Under the pieces are notes generated by a model that had not been told where the DNA came from, ran no database searches, and saw only the letters and a program-made list of their open reading frames with translations. A DNA stretch of 64,000 bases, taken from positions 25,220,178 to 25,284,177 of the forward strand of contig NC_063158.1 in assembly GCF_020921035.1 (NCBI RefSeq), in the 5' to 3' direction. This document shows, in pieces, positions 1 to 15,432 of the stretch (within the stretch, counting starts at the first letter, position 1; every line of letters starts with the position of its first letter). A program made the position numbers and the translations under genes. The stretch comes from Rhodamnia argentea (Eukaryota; Streptophyta; Magnoliopsida; Myrtales; Myrtaceae).

Positions 1-1015
1 CCGAGATGGCCAAGGCCTTGTTGATGTTCAGTGCCAGATTCCCTAGCCTTATGTAGTCCTCGGAGTCTTTCCTTTTCAGCACTTGAAGAACAGCTCTCAT
101 TTCGATTTCCAGCTCCTCACTCCACCCATTATTTATCTGTATTGCATTTTTCAGAAGATCATCTATCTTTTCTCTTTCCTCGCAGGAAGGATCCCTCTCT
201 TTTGCTTGATTATCATCCTCATCACTTGAAATAGGCCACCAAATGGCTGGCTCGAATTTCCCGGGAAATTTGTTGAGCATCGATCCGAGCAAGGGAAGAG
301 GGTAGGCTTTATCGAGAGCCAAGATCTTCTCCATTATTTCCTGCACGTCAGCCTCTGTCACTGAATCGCCAAGAACATCGAGCCTCGACTCGACCTCACT
401 GTACAGTTGCTTGAACAATCTCACGGAGTTGCGCTGCTCTTCGGCTAGTTGCGAGGGCTGGATCTTGTTCACCACGAGCGACATCCCTGTCGCCGCAGAG
501 AACAACAAGGCAGAACACAATTTCAAAGCCAAGAGCGCAGAACTCGAGGATGAAGTTGTTGGTCCTCCCAAGGCGGAGACGATCACGGAAAGCCCGGAGA
601 TCGTCGTGGCGGTTAAGGTCATCATGTTGATGGAGCTGAGGAGGAGGTGGTTCCAGTTGTTCCGCTGCTCGCAAATGTTGTCGTGCATCTCTATCCTGTC
701 GGATATGGACGCCAAGAGCGCATGAAGTTGAGCCCTTGCAAAAGAAGAATGACCGGCATACGCCGAGGCACTACTTTTGCATGGCCCATGCAGTGCTTCA
801 TTACACACCATTTTGCAACCGGCCTGGTTTTCCTCAGCCGACATCGCATGGAGCGTTTCCAGTCGGTTGGCTGTTTCGATAGTGATTTTTGTTGGGTTCA
901 GAATCGACGAACGTAGTTTTTGAGGCCTTGAGAACCGAATGGCGGCATCTATTCGCTTCTTCGACGAACGAGGATCAGAAGAAGGGAGTGAGAGAGTTGA
1001 AGATAGAGAAGCCAT
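1..1015 (-). CDS. At4g22030-like membrane protein, 3' part cut by window edge
   Basis: One open frame runs from the ATG at 1015 down to position 1 without a stop, giving 338 codons; the C-terminus lies outside the window. It aligns along its length with the complete gene at 9945-11165. Shared blocks include a segment starting NIxEQRxNWN, a hydrophobic stretch with INMM, the motif IQPSQLAEEQRN, the motif EKILALDKAYPLPL, a WWP motif and the motif RKDSEDY. The family is annotated in Arabidopsis as 'probable F-box protein At4g22030', but I see no F-box here; the visible features are two hydrophobic segments around residues 120-180 and a charged middle region. Function is unknown. The start was chosen because it follows a TATA box at the expected distance and gives a serine-rich, plastid-like N-terminus. 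Confidence 0.85.
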   Translation of the reverse strand, partial: MASLSSTLSLPSSDPRSSKKRIDAAIRFSRPQKLRSSILNPTKITIETANRLETLHAMSAEENQAGCKMVCNEALHGPCKSSASAYAGHSSFARAQLHALLASISDRIEMHDNICEQRNNWNHLLLSSINMMTLTATTISGLSVIVSALGGPTTSSSSSALLALKLCSALLFSAATGMSLVVNKIQPSQLAEEQRNSVRLFKQLYSEVESRLDVLGDSVTEADVQEIMEKILALDKAYPLPLLGSMLNKFPGKFEPAIWWPISSDEDDNQAKERDPSCEEREKIDDLLKNAIQINNGWSEELEIEMRAVLQVLKRKDSEDYIRLGNLALNINKALAIS

Positions 1016-1116
1016 TTGAGGGGAGCTTTCTCCTTCTCTTCTCTTGCTTTCTTTGTTTTTTTTTCTGGTGTTGTTCGGTTGACGTGTTTGATGGACTTTG
1101 TGATTACTTAGACTGG

Positions 1117-1125
1117 ATTATATAG
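1117..1125 (-). promoter_or_regulatory. TATA box of the At4g22030-like gene
   Basis: The minus strand reads CTATATAAT, about 100 bases before the ATG at 1015. This leaves a 5' leader of roughly 70 bases, which is normal for a plant gene. The call is by motif and position only. Confidence 0.55.
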
Positions 1126-1129
1126 GCGC

Positions 1130-2440
1130 GCAAACGCGGATCAGATGAAGGGAGAGGAAGAGGAGAAGGGGTCAAGGTTTGACCAGACTGACCAGTCGAT
1201 GCGGCTAATAATTACATTTTTCAAGTTTTCAATACGAGCATCTGTTCAGACATTGGGTTCAACGTACGACTTACGAACATGACTACGGCGGAGGAATTCC
1301 GTCACTTCTTGATCATGAGTTTCATTTAGGTTCAAGCATCATGCTCTTAGTCAATCTATCAAAATATTATTGTGTGTACATAGGCATATCATACCCTAAT
1401 CAAAATTTTACTGAGGATAGAAAATGTATGTGATCGTCGTTTTGGAATCGGATAGCATATTCCCTGCGTTGCTTTGCATAAATCGTAATCAGGGTTTAAA
1501 TGGAAGATTGGTTGGGGTCTACCTTTTCCCCAGCAAAAGGCCCCTAAGTTCCCTCCAAATATTTTTCTTTTCTAAAGAGAGGGAATACGGAGAGAACTTA
1601 CGAGGAGATCTTTCCACCATACTGGGAAGTTATTTCCCTCGTCTCTTCTTGAGCCTTTTAGGAACCTGTTCGAGTCCATGTTTTGTAGGTCATTGGCATA
1701 GCCAAAAGTGTTGCTCGGTCGTGGAAAGATTGGCTGTCAAAGGCAACTCCCGATCTATCTTTCAGTCCATCAAAACCAAAAGAGAAGTAACCACATGAGA
1801 CTGCCTACATATGGTACGATCGTATTGACCATGTCTCTCGTTCCTTAACCTCATATATGACTACTATGTAGCGTGTACAGAGTCTTTTCTTATGCGGAAT
1901 GGCATGTCAAGATTGAGTGTGCGATCACCAGTTCTAAGACTATAAACTATTAGGCGATACCGCGGTTCAAATTCTATAACAATGGTCGAAATTTCATCGC
2001 CCGTGAATGTTAGCAATCAATGAGAGGCCTCGGAAATAGAACCCCGACAAGGGCGTGCTACGGCAATTTTAGGAAATCTAAGTGAGATAAGGAGAAAGCT
2101 ATGTGTGGAAAACAAAAGGGCATGTCCCAACTCCATATTGAGGCGTCAAGTGATTCCAACCCAGGAATTGGTATCTACATGTTCACGTCCCATCAATTGC
2201 GTGCAAAATGCTTTGGGTCAAGACTAACTACACATGTCAAAGGTCTGAGCTTAGTTGGTTCATGAAATTTGCAGATTTTGCGCTCTGCCCCTAAAGTATA
2301 AAGTCAAAATGAGATTTTATGTCAATTCCATGCGCCCAATAGCACCATATATTTCTATGTTCACTTATTTATTACAATGCCAAGAGCTTTAGCGATGTCA
2401 TATGTGGACATGAAACTGTGTACACAAAGTGATAAACAGA
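1130..2440. other. Intergenic region with no recognised gene
   Basis: Short open frames (for example 1424-1798, plus) have no recognisable motif, no good start context and no splice-compatible continuation. A degenerate tRNA box-B-like string GGTTCAAATTC occurs near 1961 without a convincing box A. Confidence 0.5.
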
Positions 2441-2815
2441 GATAATGGCATAATCAGTTCTTGAATTTTGACTTAATGTGCAATGTGGTCTCTAAATTTT
2501 ACCCCAATATGCAATCTGATCGATGAATTCTTAATTTGTTCATTGTGGTCCCGAAACTTTTGGCACATGTTTAATTTAGTACCCGGACCATATGTAAATG
2601 ATCAATGTTATCCTTCCATGAATTCAAGTTTAGAAACAATATTGAATATTTTCATATAATTCAAGGATTAAATCGAACATGTACGCACGTACCAAAAGTC
2701 CATAGAATACATTGAATAATTCAAAAGTTTAGGAACGACGTTACACATTGGGCTAAATCTCAGAAACAAATTACACGTTGGGCTAAAATTCAGAGATCAT
2801 TTTCGTTGTTTTGAG
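2440..2815. repeat. Foldback (inverted-repeat) element, degenerate
   Basis: The left 75 bases and the reverse complement of the right 75 bases share a diverged pattern in which units close to 'aaattttagcccaatgtg' repeat about every 30 bases. The structure resembles the better preserved Mutator-like family at 16971-17465, but it is more diverged and I found no clear target duplication. Confidence 0.45.
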
Positions 2816-3208
2816 AAAAAAATTATTGTATACAAAGTGTACCAACCGAATCGAATCTCCCAATGGCTAAAAGACGGCAGGTCCAACCACCACAGATTCG
2901 ACCCAAAAAAATGAAAAAAAAACCGCCAAAGATGCCTCCATCCGCAGCTCTAAGGGGGTCCACTGCCACCAACTTGTAATAGAAAACTCGAGGCAGTAAT
3001 TGCATTGTAGAAACTACTCAAGACATTTTCCTATACGAGTTCTTCTTTTTTGTAAGGGGTCATTAAGTTTAATTTTGACCATGTAATCTGTAATTTCGTC
3101 TTCCATGCTTTGCTTATAAATTAATTTAGTAGACATGCACAGTTAAATCAACTTTATCATCTGTCATTTCTTGCTCTATCGACTTACGATCATAGGTCAT
3201 CCATTCTT

Positions 3209-3930
3209 TTGATTTACTGCACAATACACGTTTTCAATTGTGCTATTGAAATCCCTCCTAGGGTTTTCTCTCCCTCCCCAAACCGCGGCCCAAGCCCCCT
3301 CCTTTCTGCAGCAATTTCTCTCCCGTTCCCTCCCCCCTTCTCCTCTCTCATTTTCCTTTCGCTTTCCTATTTTTGTATATCCTCAACTTTTTCTCAAAGA
3401 CTTCTTAGTTGATTTCGCGGATGACCCGTCGACTTCTTCTTCCGGATGAAGAGTTTTGTCCGATGAGCTCAAAGTTTGAAGCATGAGCATTTCGAAAGAA
3501 TTCGCTATTCCGGATTTGCTCACTCGCTACGGCTCTGGTGCTTGCTACTATAATCAAGCACGGCTTCTTTCTTGCTTCAACGGTCGTCTTATCCGAAAGT
3601 GATTTTGTAATTAGCTGGTATTTCCTTTATAGGTCTTCTCTTCTGATCTAAAATTAGATTTATATTTGGATGCTCTTCTATTTTGATTTAAAAATAGATC
3701 TGGAATTTACAATGAGTTTTATGTGCTCTCTCAACTTGTTGATGTTGTTGTTATCTTTATATAGTGATGGTGCTGGGAATGTCAAACCTAAGCGCACACT
3801 ATCTTTTGGCAAAAGCGTAGCTACTGGAAAAGGAAATCTCGATGTGTGCTCATCACCGATGTTAACACGAGATTCAATAATCGGCTACCGATTGTGTTTT
3901 GATATTATGATAGGCCCGTCTATGTGATTT
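3209..3930 (+). other. Gene-like sequence of uncertain status
   Basis: A C/T-rich leader-like stretch (3250-3400) precedes an ATG at 3483 that opens a 39-codon frame. A second open stretch follows an acceptor-like 'atatag' near 3764 and encodes a serine/lysine-rich peptide ending at 3927. The parts could be exons of a small gene or a captured gene fragment. I do not recognise the peptides and no long frame joins them. Confidence 0.25.
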
Positions 3931-4770
3931 GTGGAATGAGCGAGTCTTTGCAGACTGTACAAATTGATTTATCTTTCAGATTTACTTGTTTTTTTTTTTT
4001 TTTTTGTGATTGGATTACTTGCTTTGTTTGATTTTCATCTTTATTTTGAAGTGATGTACTTTTCTTTCAAGTGAAATGAAAATCTCCTTTCGATTAAAAA
4101 AGAAAAAACTTGCAATGAGAGTCGGTACACCATTGATGCGAGGCGTCATCGATATATCGAAAGAAAAGAAAAAAATAGACACAAAGAAATCACGGACTAG
4201 GGCTAGTAAAACCCTCTCTGTCCTCAAACGGGGGTCAACAAACGATCATTACAAATTAAACAGTACATACAATGGGTGATGGCTGAGCCTCACCAATGAT
4301 AGTCTTACTGAATCAAACAAAGATAGTTGAGAATTGCTTTTTCGCTGATAAGTTAAAAAAAAAAAAACTTCAGAGATTTTTGTCATAATTTGTTACGGTG
4401 TCGTAACGAAATGAATACTCAAAAAATCTTTTCAATATGAAAGGATTACATGAACTCTAAAATAAAGTTGCGCGTCGGTCATTACCATGTAGGATAATCT
4501 TTCGAGGTCGGAAGGCGTGAACTCCAACCCATGTCAAATATTTTCACCATACAACGTTTGAGAGAAACATTCACAAACAAACAGAAGACAATAGTGCAGA
4601 CAGAGATAGGTCGTTTCAGACCAAATCAATTTTTGCCCGGACGAGTATATGCTGTTTGGTCTCAATCGCACAAATTTTTTGGGTAATCCGCCAGATCAGT
4701 AAAACTAGGATCAAGACAGTGCCTCGGATTTGGTTTCGTGTTGGGTCCACTAACTGTGACATAAAGCGTT
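3931..4770. other. Intergenic region with no recognised gene
   Basis: AT-rich sequence with homopolymer runs near 3990 and 4360. The last part, around 4775-4785, carries a weak TATA-like 'tttatat' that would suit the PMP22-type gene starting at 4923. Confidence 0.4.
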
Positions 4771-4922
4771 CGTGTTCTTTATATTGCCAGATATTTTAAG
4801 GAGGGAAGGGAAGAGAGAGGGAAAGAGAGGGAGCTCAAAAGACAGAGCAGGCGCAGAGACACTCCCAGTCGCTGAAGTCCTCGAATTTCTGAGGAATTCA
4901 AAGAAACTGGAGCGAATAAATC

Positions 4923-5009
4923 ATGGGTTCTCTGGCAAAGAAGGGGTTGCAGCAGTACCTGTTGCAGCTTCAACAACACCCTTTGAGAACTAAGGTCAAA
5001 CACCCATCC

Positions 5010-5044
<35 letters not shown>

Positions 5045-8000
5045 CCCACTGTTCTCATTGACCTTTCAAGTTGGAATGCATTTTATTTGAGATTGCTTTA
5101 TTTGTTGGATTGCCTTCTTAAAACTTGGTTGAGATCCATTACAGTGGAAATCTCAGTCCTTTTCCTTTGAAATTAGCGAGTCACTTGTGATTTTGCTGAG
5201 CTATTAGTTGTGATGAAATGGGGCTTTATGGAACTTCAGACTATTGAGAATAAAGTCGAAGTTTTGATGATTCATTTGTGCAATGAATGTTTAAGATATG
5301 GTGCTATCTGATTGTTATGTACAGGCAATAACTGCTGGAGTGCTGTCAGCAATAAGCGACATAACAGCCCAGAAGCTTACTGGCATACAGAAGCTTCAGC
5401 TTAAAAGGCTTCTTCTCAAAGTGGTAAACTTCATTAATCTTCTCTTATCATAAAAATGGTATTGTTGTTCGCCCGCACATTGGCAAACAGTTATGCGTCC
5501 AACTTATATGAATTTACGAATCAGAATTCATATTCGTTCTTGGAATCAATAGGAAACACTTTCATGTATTTGAATCAGTGGAAGGTTAAAGGAAATGTGT
5601 TAATAATTTATGTTCTCAAATCGGTTATTTTGTCAAATTCTTCCGCACGCATTATTTATTACGGTATTAGTAGTTTTTCCAAGGGTAAGTGAGCAAAGCC
5701 AAGCTTAGGTGTCCCTCTTGCCTAGTAAAATTATGCTGCCACTGCATCTCTTGTGCTAATATAGTTTGGAGATGTCCTAAACTGAATTGAATGGGACAGC
5801 AGCCGTTGACTCAGAAATATTTGTGATTAAAGACTGGCTAAGCTGGATAGCCACCTTTGCGTGGGATCATACTCACATGAAATGTATCAGCTAAAATTCG
5901 CTTAGTTCATGCAGTAGCGTTGCAGCATTTTGTTAGGCGAACATGATTTTTTTTTTTTTGGGTCTAAGGCTAACATGAATTGACATACCAATTATGTGTA
6001 TAATGTGAATGGATATATGCATGTGTACACGCATATGTCTGTCTCTGTTAATGTGCTTTGTAAATTGCTTACTGGGGTTAAAGATATATGTTTCAGCTCT
6101 TCGTATGTTAGGACAGTGGAGGGCATTTAGCTTTAGTACATGGATGACAATGAACTGTCGGTATCTCATATAGTCCACAAATGACATAAAAAAGAGTTCT
6201 TAGATCTCTAACGGCAAGAAAGTTCTTCCCTTTTTTTTTTTTGTAATTTACATAAAACTGCGCTACCTTGAATAATAGAGCAGTACTTTGAGAATGACAT
6301 TATTATTCTCTTTGATCAATCGAAAGGTTGGCGCATGTGCTATCCAACCGAAACATTTACTCGTACGGTAAACCTGAATTATGTTTTATCTTTATAATCA
6401 CCTGAATTGTGTTCTAATGTTAAAGCCCCAGACTTTCATTCGTAGCAAAAGTTTTTGTTGATGGTATAACGTTTAAAACGTGATAATCTTATAGGAAGTG
6501 GGAAGATAGTAGTGGTGGGTTTCGTATCTGTCCTCTTAACCTCCAGTTCTAATAGTTACAGTGATTGCATGGAAGGCAAAGTGAGGCTACTTTTTGGTCA
6601 ATGTGGCTTTGATGAGAGGAAACTTTAAGAGTTTCACCTTTTGTCAAAGGACTTTAACCAAGTAAGTATCAAATGAGGTCTTTTGTGGCTCAGAAAAAAG
6701 AATTTGCCAGATTGATTTAAAAAAAATAGTGTAAACTTCTGTTCTGACAGGGCCATCTGTGGTGCTTCGAGAGATCCTAATAGCAGAAACAGCATAAAGT
6801 ATTCATCTTCCTGGAAACATTGACCTCCAGATTGATTCTTGCTGGTCTGAGAAAATAGTACCATCAATCGATCTTTTAGAAGTTGATTTTTCCAACACAA
6901 CATTAATTCTTATAATGTTTCAGATTACCAAAACACCATATCCAGTACTAGTCTCTTGGAAATTTAGCTGGCTAGAAATTTTTTTATTCCTGACTGAACA
7001 GAATGTGTCACGTGACTCTACTTTTTTACAAGAGATGTCCCATGGGGCTAAAACTGAGATTACTTGAAGAGCCGTTTTTGTTGAATGCTCACATTTCTAT
7101 ATATGTAATGGTTTCTCTTAATATGAAACTTTTCAAGATTGATGTTCTGTCAATTGCAGCTTTTTGGATTTGCTTATCTTGGTCCCTTTGGGCATTTCCT
7201 GCATATAGCACTTGATAAGATTTTCAAGGGAAGGAAGGATACAAAAACAGTGGCCAAGAAGGTATACCTGTCATTCTCCTTCTATGTGCACAGTAGAGTT
7301 AAATCCCTAGCACTCAAATCCGCTGCTTTTTCAAGTTGTTGAATTAACTTCTGCTTTCGAATTATTTTCATATTTGCTTTGGGTATTAGATGACGGATGA
7401 TGTTTAATGTCCTAGGGAAATTAGTGGTCATTTGCATTTGAGGAGTTTCTGGATATTTAGGGCCATGTTTCCGTCAATGCTCATTTCCTCCAACTAGTCT
7501 TCTGATTGGTGGCTTACAAACATGACCACCATATATACTTAGTTAAGTTTGCATGACAGTGATGCCTATTACTATAAATTCACCAATCAGAGGCATGGTT
7601 GGAGGAAGTTTCCTCAAACTAGGGATAAAGGAAAATATGACCCTGAAATTTATTGTATGCCAGCTTCCTTGTTTCAATTCATCACTTGATTTCTCTTAAG
7701 AAATTAGAGAGAATTCTCAAAGCGTGCTAAAGTTTCATTTGGATTATACAGGTGGTGTTGGAACAGTTGACATCTTCTCCTTGGAACAATTTGATGTTCA
7801 TGATTTACTATGGATTAGTAATTGAAGGTAAGTGGGCCATGGTATCTGCTTGTGTAACATCCACGCTTTATGGAGCTTCATAGGGAGGTTATCTGCAACC
7901 TACCTTCCAAGGCGTAAACCTTTGGACTATTGTAATACTATCATATCAAAGATGCAGCCAAGAGCACTTCCTTCTTAATTAATTTGTTTTCAATTTGAAG

Positions 8001-8735
8001 TGATTAGAGATTTCAAAAGCTTGAAATAGAGTGTATGATCAGAACATATGATTTTCCCACCTTGTACCACATCTTCCATGGCTGTTTCCTTAACCCTTAC
8101 TCTGCTGGGTGAATTCTTCCACCTTAATTTGGAGTGGATTGAAAAGAAAAAGAAAAGGGATTAGTCACAATTTGAAACAATTGTCCAAAGCAATGACCTT
8201 ATCTCCCCACTCCTTACAATGGGTAAATCGCATTAATTCTTTCTTCCTGAGTATTCTTAGACACCAGATGTTATCTGCTGCTCTTTCTTGACTGCAAATG
8301 TGAAATGCAGGAAGACCGTGGATGCACGTGAAAAGTAAGATTAAGAAGGATTATCCCTCTGTGCAGTATGCAGCTTGGACGGTGTGCTCTTCACTCCGAT
8401 GTGAATAAATAAAAGGATGTTGCATGATTGAGCGGTTACTTGCTAATCTTTTCACTTTTGGTCACTTGCAGTTTTGGCCGGTTGTGGGGTGGGTGAACCA
8501 TCAGTATGTTCCTCTGCAGTTCCGCGTCATCTTTGCCAGTGTTATTGCTTGTGGCTGGTATGTGATTTTTAATATTTTCTGTTCTATTGTTAGCATTCTC
8601 TCAGTTTGTATTCTCCAATCTATTTAATCAAAAGCTTTTGAATAACTTCGACTAAGTGGATCTTCCTTGTTGCTTTTCAGGGGTATATTCTTGAATCTAC
8701 GGGCAAGGTCTATGGCACTGACCAAAGGCTCATAA
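4923..8735 (+). CDS. PMP22: PMP22/Mpv17-family peroxisomal membrane protein
   Basis: Seven coding exons join in phase: 4923-4994, 5325-5423, 7160-7261, 7752-7827, 8311-8381, 8472-8557 and 8681-8735. They give 186 residues, close to the roughly 190 of plant PMP22. All junctions are GT-AG. The product starts MGSLAKKGLQQYL and has the QQHPLRTKAITAGVL segment, the family glycine/proline/histidine motif LGPFGHFLH near residues 64-72, a KGRKDTKTVAKK loop near 80-91 and the signature WTFWPVVGWVNHQYVPLQFR near 139-158. Plant PMP22 is an integral four-span membrane protein of peroxisomes with a proposed channel-like role; that function is inferred from the family. Intron 1 begins near a (CT)15 tract, intron 2 contains a very short poly(T) insertion and intron 3 contains a 186-bp MITE. 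Confidence 0.95.
5013..5042 (+). repeat. (CT)15 microsatellite in intron 1 of PMP22
   Basis: A pure CT tract lies 18 bases after the exon 1 donor. CT tracts near plant gene starts are common and often polymorphic in length. Confidence 0.95.
5947..5966 (-). mobile_element. Ultra-short poly(T) insertion with direct repeats
   Basis: Thirteen T plus GGGTCTA sit between aggcgaacatga (5935-5946) and aggctaacatga (5967-5978), which match at 11 of 12 bases. On the minus strand it reads TAGACCC followed by poly(A), the pattern of a severely truncated retroposon tail. It lies in intron 2 of the PMP22-type gene. Confidence 0.55.
7459..7644. mobile_element. MITE in intron 3 of PMP22
   Basis: The ends AGGGCCATGTTTCC and (reverse complement) AGGGTCATATTTTCC pair. 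The inverted similarity continues inward through TTCCTCCAAC and CTGATTGGTG. The flanks gatattt and gaaattt match at 6 of 7 bases and may be the target duplication. No coding capacity. Confidence 0.65.
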
Positions 8736-9944
8736 ATGGAGAGGACCACCAATGTTTGATAGTGAAGACTCGCGTCGGAAATTGGTTAGATGTACCATGA
8801 TCAGCACTCCTTCAAACCATTACAAACCGATGGCGTCTATTTCTCCTATTTTTACGTGGGATCTATGTTTCGTGAACAAAAAATGAAATAATTCTTGAAT
8901 GGTATCCATAATTTAGTTAGGGATAACTGGTTTGACCATGTGTTTTGAGTCATGTAATGTTAGTAATAAATCTTTTAAATCTGCACCCATGTGAAGTGGG
9001 CAGTGACATTTCATAAATCTATAGATCTTTTGTTTGTCCAGCTAGTGTATCTCCATACCCTGCTACTGGTCGTTATGTTTGTCATGCATGTGATAGTGGC
9101 AGGCAGACAGCTAATAAGTGAAACATGTAAATCAAGGAACGTGTTCTTGTACCATTAAATTAATGTCCAGGCCCAAGGACGTGCATCGGCATTAGCTCAT
9201 GCTTGCCAATATTCCAAAATTGTTTCGAACAAGGAATGGGATGTTCCTGGGTGAAAGGAATGGGATGTTACTAATCATCTGTGATGACACCGTGTTTGGG
9301 TAATGTAAGTCCGATGGTTAATAGTAATATCACGTCAGTATATCACTCGATACTCTGATGTGTTAACCAATCACAATAAGATGATGCCTAGGACTTTGTG
9401 CCTGAATAGTTGGATCAGGCAGTTGTGACGAGTAGCATACGACAAAACATTCTTGAGGTTTAATATGAGTATTCAGGTCGCTTTGCCATGTGTTTTTCAT
9501 GAATACATCTATTAAAAATAGCCATGTTCTGCTATCGTCATATATCGTTTATGTTTCCAAGATTGACCTTGACATGTGTGTTCTTTGCTGGTGGGCTATT
9601 CATAAACGATACATGTAAAGACAAGACTTCCACAATAATCAAAGTGCCAACGTGAGATCTCATGAAAAGGAAGCATTTGTCCCAAGGTCTTTCTCTCTCT
9701 CTTTCCAGGTTTTGTTCTTACTGGGTGTTGAAAGTCAAAGAAAGGAACCCAATGGACTTGAAAATATAGAGCAGCAGTCATTTCCAAGTTCCAACCACTA
9801 GACCACAAGCAAATTCAATCTCTCTCAACCTTTCCACTTGTCTACAAATGCAAAGAGCTGACCTCTTGAATGTGACACTGTTCCTCAGTCACTAACCTTT
9901 TCACAAGTAACCCCCCATTCAGACACTGCTTGAACCAAAAAAAC
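8736..9944. other. Intergenic region between PMP22 and the second At4g22030-like gene
   Basis: The 3' end of the PMP22 transcript probably lies in the first 200 bases. A short imperfect tandem repeat of 'ggaatgggatgtt' occurs near 9235-9270. No gene was recognised; the leader of the next gene starts within about the last 150 bases. Confidence 0.4.
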
Positions 9945-11165
9945 ATGTTGAGCCTTCAAGCTTCATATGATCCATTGGCTTCGCCGTCGCAGTTATGCAG
10001 GCGAAAAATTAACCGAGTTGCAGTCGAGGCCACACCTCTCTTGGGTGCCGGTCTCTCGAGCACAGGCTCTGCCAAGGAACTGGTCAATGCAAGTGAATGC
10101 GAAGTGGCAATGAATACTTGCGACCCTCTTGTCCTTGCCAAGCTTTATACAGTAGTAGATGCTCTTGGTGACAGAGTGAGGATGCATAAGAACATTGGAG
10201 AGCAAAGAGATAACTGGAACTCTCTCTTCCTGATCTCCGTCAACATGATGATGCTCACCGCCGCTATTGTTGTGGGCATGGCCACCGTTAGTTCTGTATC
10301 AAATGATCGAGCGAGACACCTGGCGCTCAAAGCCACCTCAACAGTACTGTACTTAGCAGCTGCAGTGATGCTGGTGATGGTGAACGTGATCCAACCATCC
10401 CAACTGGCTGAAGAACAGAGAAATGCCGCTAGGCTATTCAAGCAACTCCGGGATCAGGTCCGCACAAGGCTCTCTATTGGCAATCCGAGCATCATGGACG
10501 TCGATGAAGCGATGGAGAAAATCTTGGCATTGGACAAGGCATACCCGCTCCCTCTAATAGGAAAAATGCTGGAGAAGTTCCCAAAGAAGATTGAACCTGC
10601 CGTTTGGTGGCCACAAATAAGCCGGCAACGGGCTGGAGGGATCAGGCTAGGAGGCAAAAAGACTGGGAACGGATGGAGCGAAAAGTTGGAAGATGGAATG
10701 AGAGACATCGTCGGAGTGTTGAGGAGGAAGGACTCAGAAGATTATTCAAGACTGAGCAAAAAGGCCTTGAAAATGAACAAGGTATTGGCGATTTCAGGTC
10801 CTGTGTTGACAATACTTGCTGCTTTTGGGTCTCTAATGGTGGGATTTCCTCACCGTTCATGGGCAAGTGTGATGGGGATGGTGTGTGGTGCATTGGCATG
10901 CATTGTGAACACGATAGGACATGGAGGGCAAGTTGGGATGGTGTTTGAGATGTATAGGAACAATGCTGGTTTCTTTAAGCTCGTGGAAGAGAACATAGAG
11001 TCTAATCTTAGTGAAAGAGATGCTGAGAGAAGAGAGGATGGGGACATATTGAGATTGAAGGTGGCTCTCCAGCTAGGAAGGAATTTCTCAGAACTTGAGA
11101 AATTGGGCAAATCATTGTCAAGTGATGGGGAGGCCATTGAAGAATTTGCAAGCAAGCTGTTTTGA
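9945..11165 (+). CDS. At4g22030-like membrane protein, complete, single exon
   Basis: An uninterrupted frame of 406 codons starts at the ATG at 9945; upstream in-frame sequence has only a TTG, which is unlikely to be used in a plant nuclear gene. Hydrophobic segments lie near residues 93-115, 128-148, 281-301 and 308-325, arranged as two pairs around a charged middle part, so a membrane protein with four spans is likely. Conserved family motifs are the NIGEQRDNWN segment (83-92), IQPSQLAEEQRN (149-160), EKILALDKAYPLP (191-203), the tryptophan pair before PQ (221-222) and RKDSEDYSRL (261-270). Arabidopsis relatives are annotated 'probable F-box protein At4g22030' although no F-box is visible. 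It is the paralogue of the partial gene at 1-1015, in inverted orientation with the PMP22-type gene between them. Biochemical role unknown. Confidence 0.9.
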   Translation: MLSLQASYDPLASPSQLCRRKINRVAVEATPLLGAGLSSTGSAKELVNASECEVAMNTCDPLVLAKLYTVVDALGDRVRMHKNIGEQRDNWNSLFLISVNMMMLTAAIVVGMATVSSVSNDRARHLALKATSTVLYLAAAVMLVMVNVIQPSQLAEEQRNAARLFKQLRDQVRTRLSIGNPSIMDVDEAMEKILALDKAYPLPLIGKMLEKFPKKIEPAVWWPQISRQRAGGIRLGGKKTGNGWSEKLEDGMRDIVGVLRRKDSEDYSRLSKKALKMNKVLAISGPVLTILAAFGSLMVGFPHRSWASVMGMVCGALACIVNTIGHGGQVGMVFEMYRNNAGFFKLVEENIESNLSERDAERREDGDILRLKVALQLGRNFSELEKLGKSLSSDGEAIEEFASKLF

Positions 11166-11711
11166 CCATTTAAAGTTCAATTTCTAAAACAAGGAGTTGA
11201 TTTGAGAAGTAAAAAAGCCATCTTCCTCAGCTCACTCTCTAATTCTCTGTTCAAACAACCACACTTGCTGTGGCACTTCATGTCCGCAATATATTAAGGT
11301 TTGATCAATTTTGACGTAAACGAGCCACTAGCATGTTAGATCAACTGTAGAGACGGAAGAGAAATATGTGCATACTCGCGCTCGCCGAACTTATGCGCCG
11401 ACCTAGGGTTCATATAAGCCCTCGAATTTGTCAGTCTGTCTCTACTAAATCTTGTGGGACTGCACCAGATTAAGATGCATGCAAAAATAAGTACATTCAT
11501 GATGTCTCATCAAAGAGGGCTAGAGAGCAAGAGCAATACATTCTACGCCAGAAAGCAACCCCCTGAAACATTTACAACGGTTGTCCATGATATTATAAAA
11601 GGTGAGGAAAGAGCTTCTAATTTCACCACCAAACCCCACTTGTCTTTTTTCAACAGACACGGAACGAAGTAGCCGAACATATATATTGACAACAAGGAGG
11701 CAAACCATCCT
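11166..11711. other. Convergent 3' ends of two genes
   Basis: This gap lies between the stop of the plus-strand At4g22030-like gene and the stop of the minus-strand aspartic proteinase. It should hold both 3' untranslated regions. The short frames here (e.g. 11454-11672) have no features of real genes. Confidence 0.5.

Positions 11712-15432
<3,721 letters not shown>

Noticed and set aside
1961-1975. tRNA box-B-like sequence
   Set aside because: No A box at proper distance and no cloverleaf stems could be formed by eye.
5013-5042. Regular repeats as a CRISPR-like array (also 13154-13191 and 33006-33039)
   Set aside because: They are dinucleotide microsatellites without spacers, in a plant nuclear genome.
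9930-9944. A TTG start five codons upstream of the second At4g22030-like gene
   Set aside because: Plant nuclear genes start at ATG; the ATG at 9945 is in frame and suitable.
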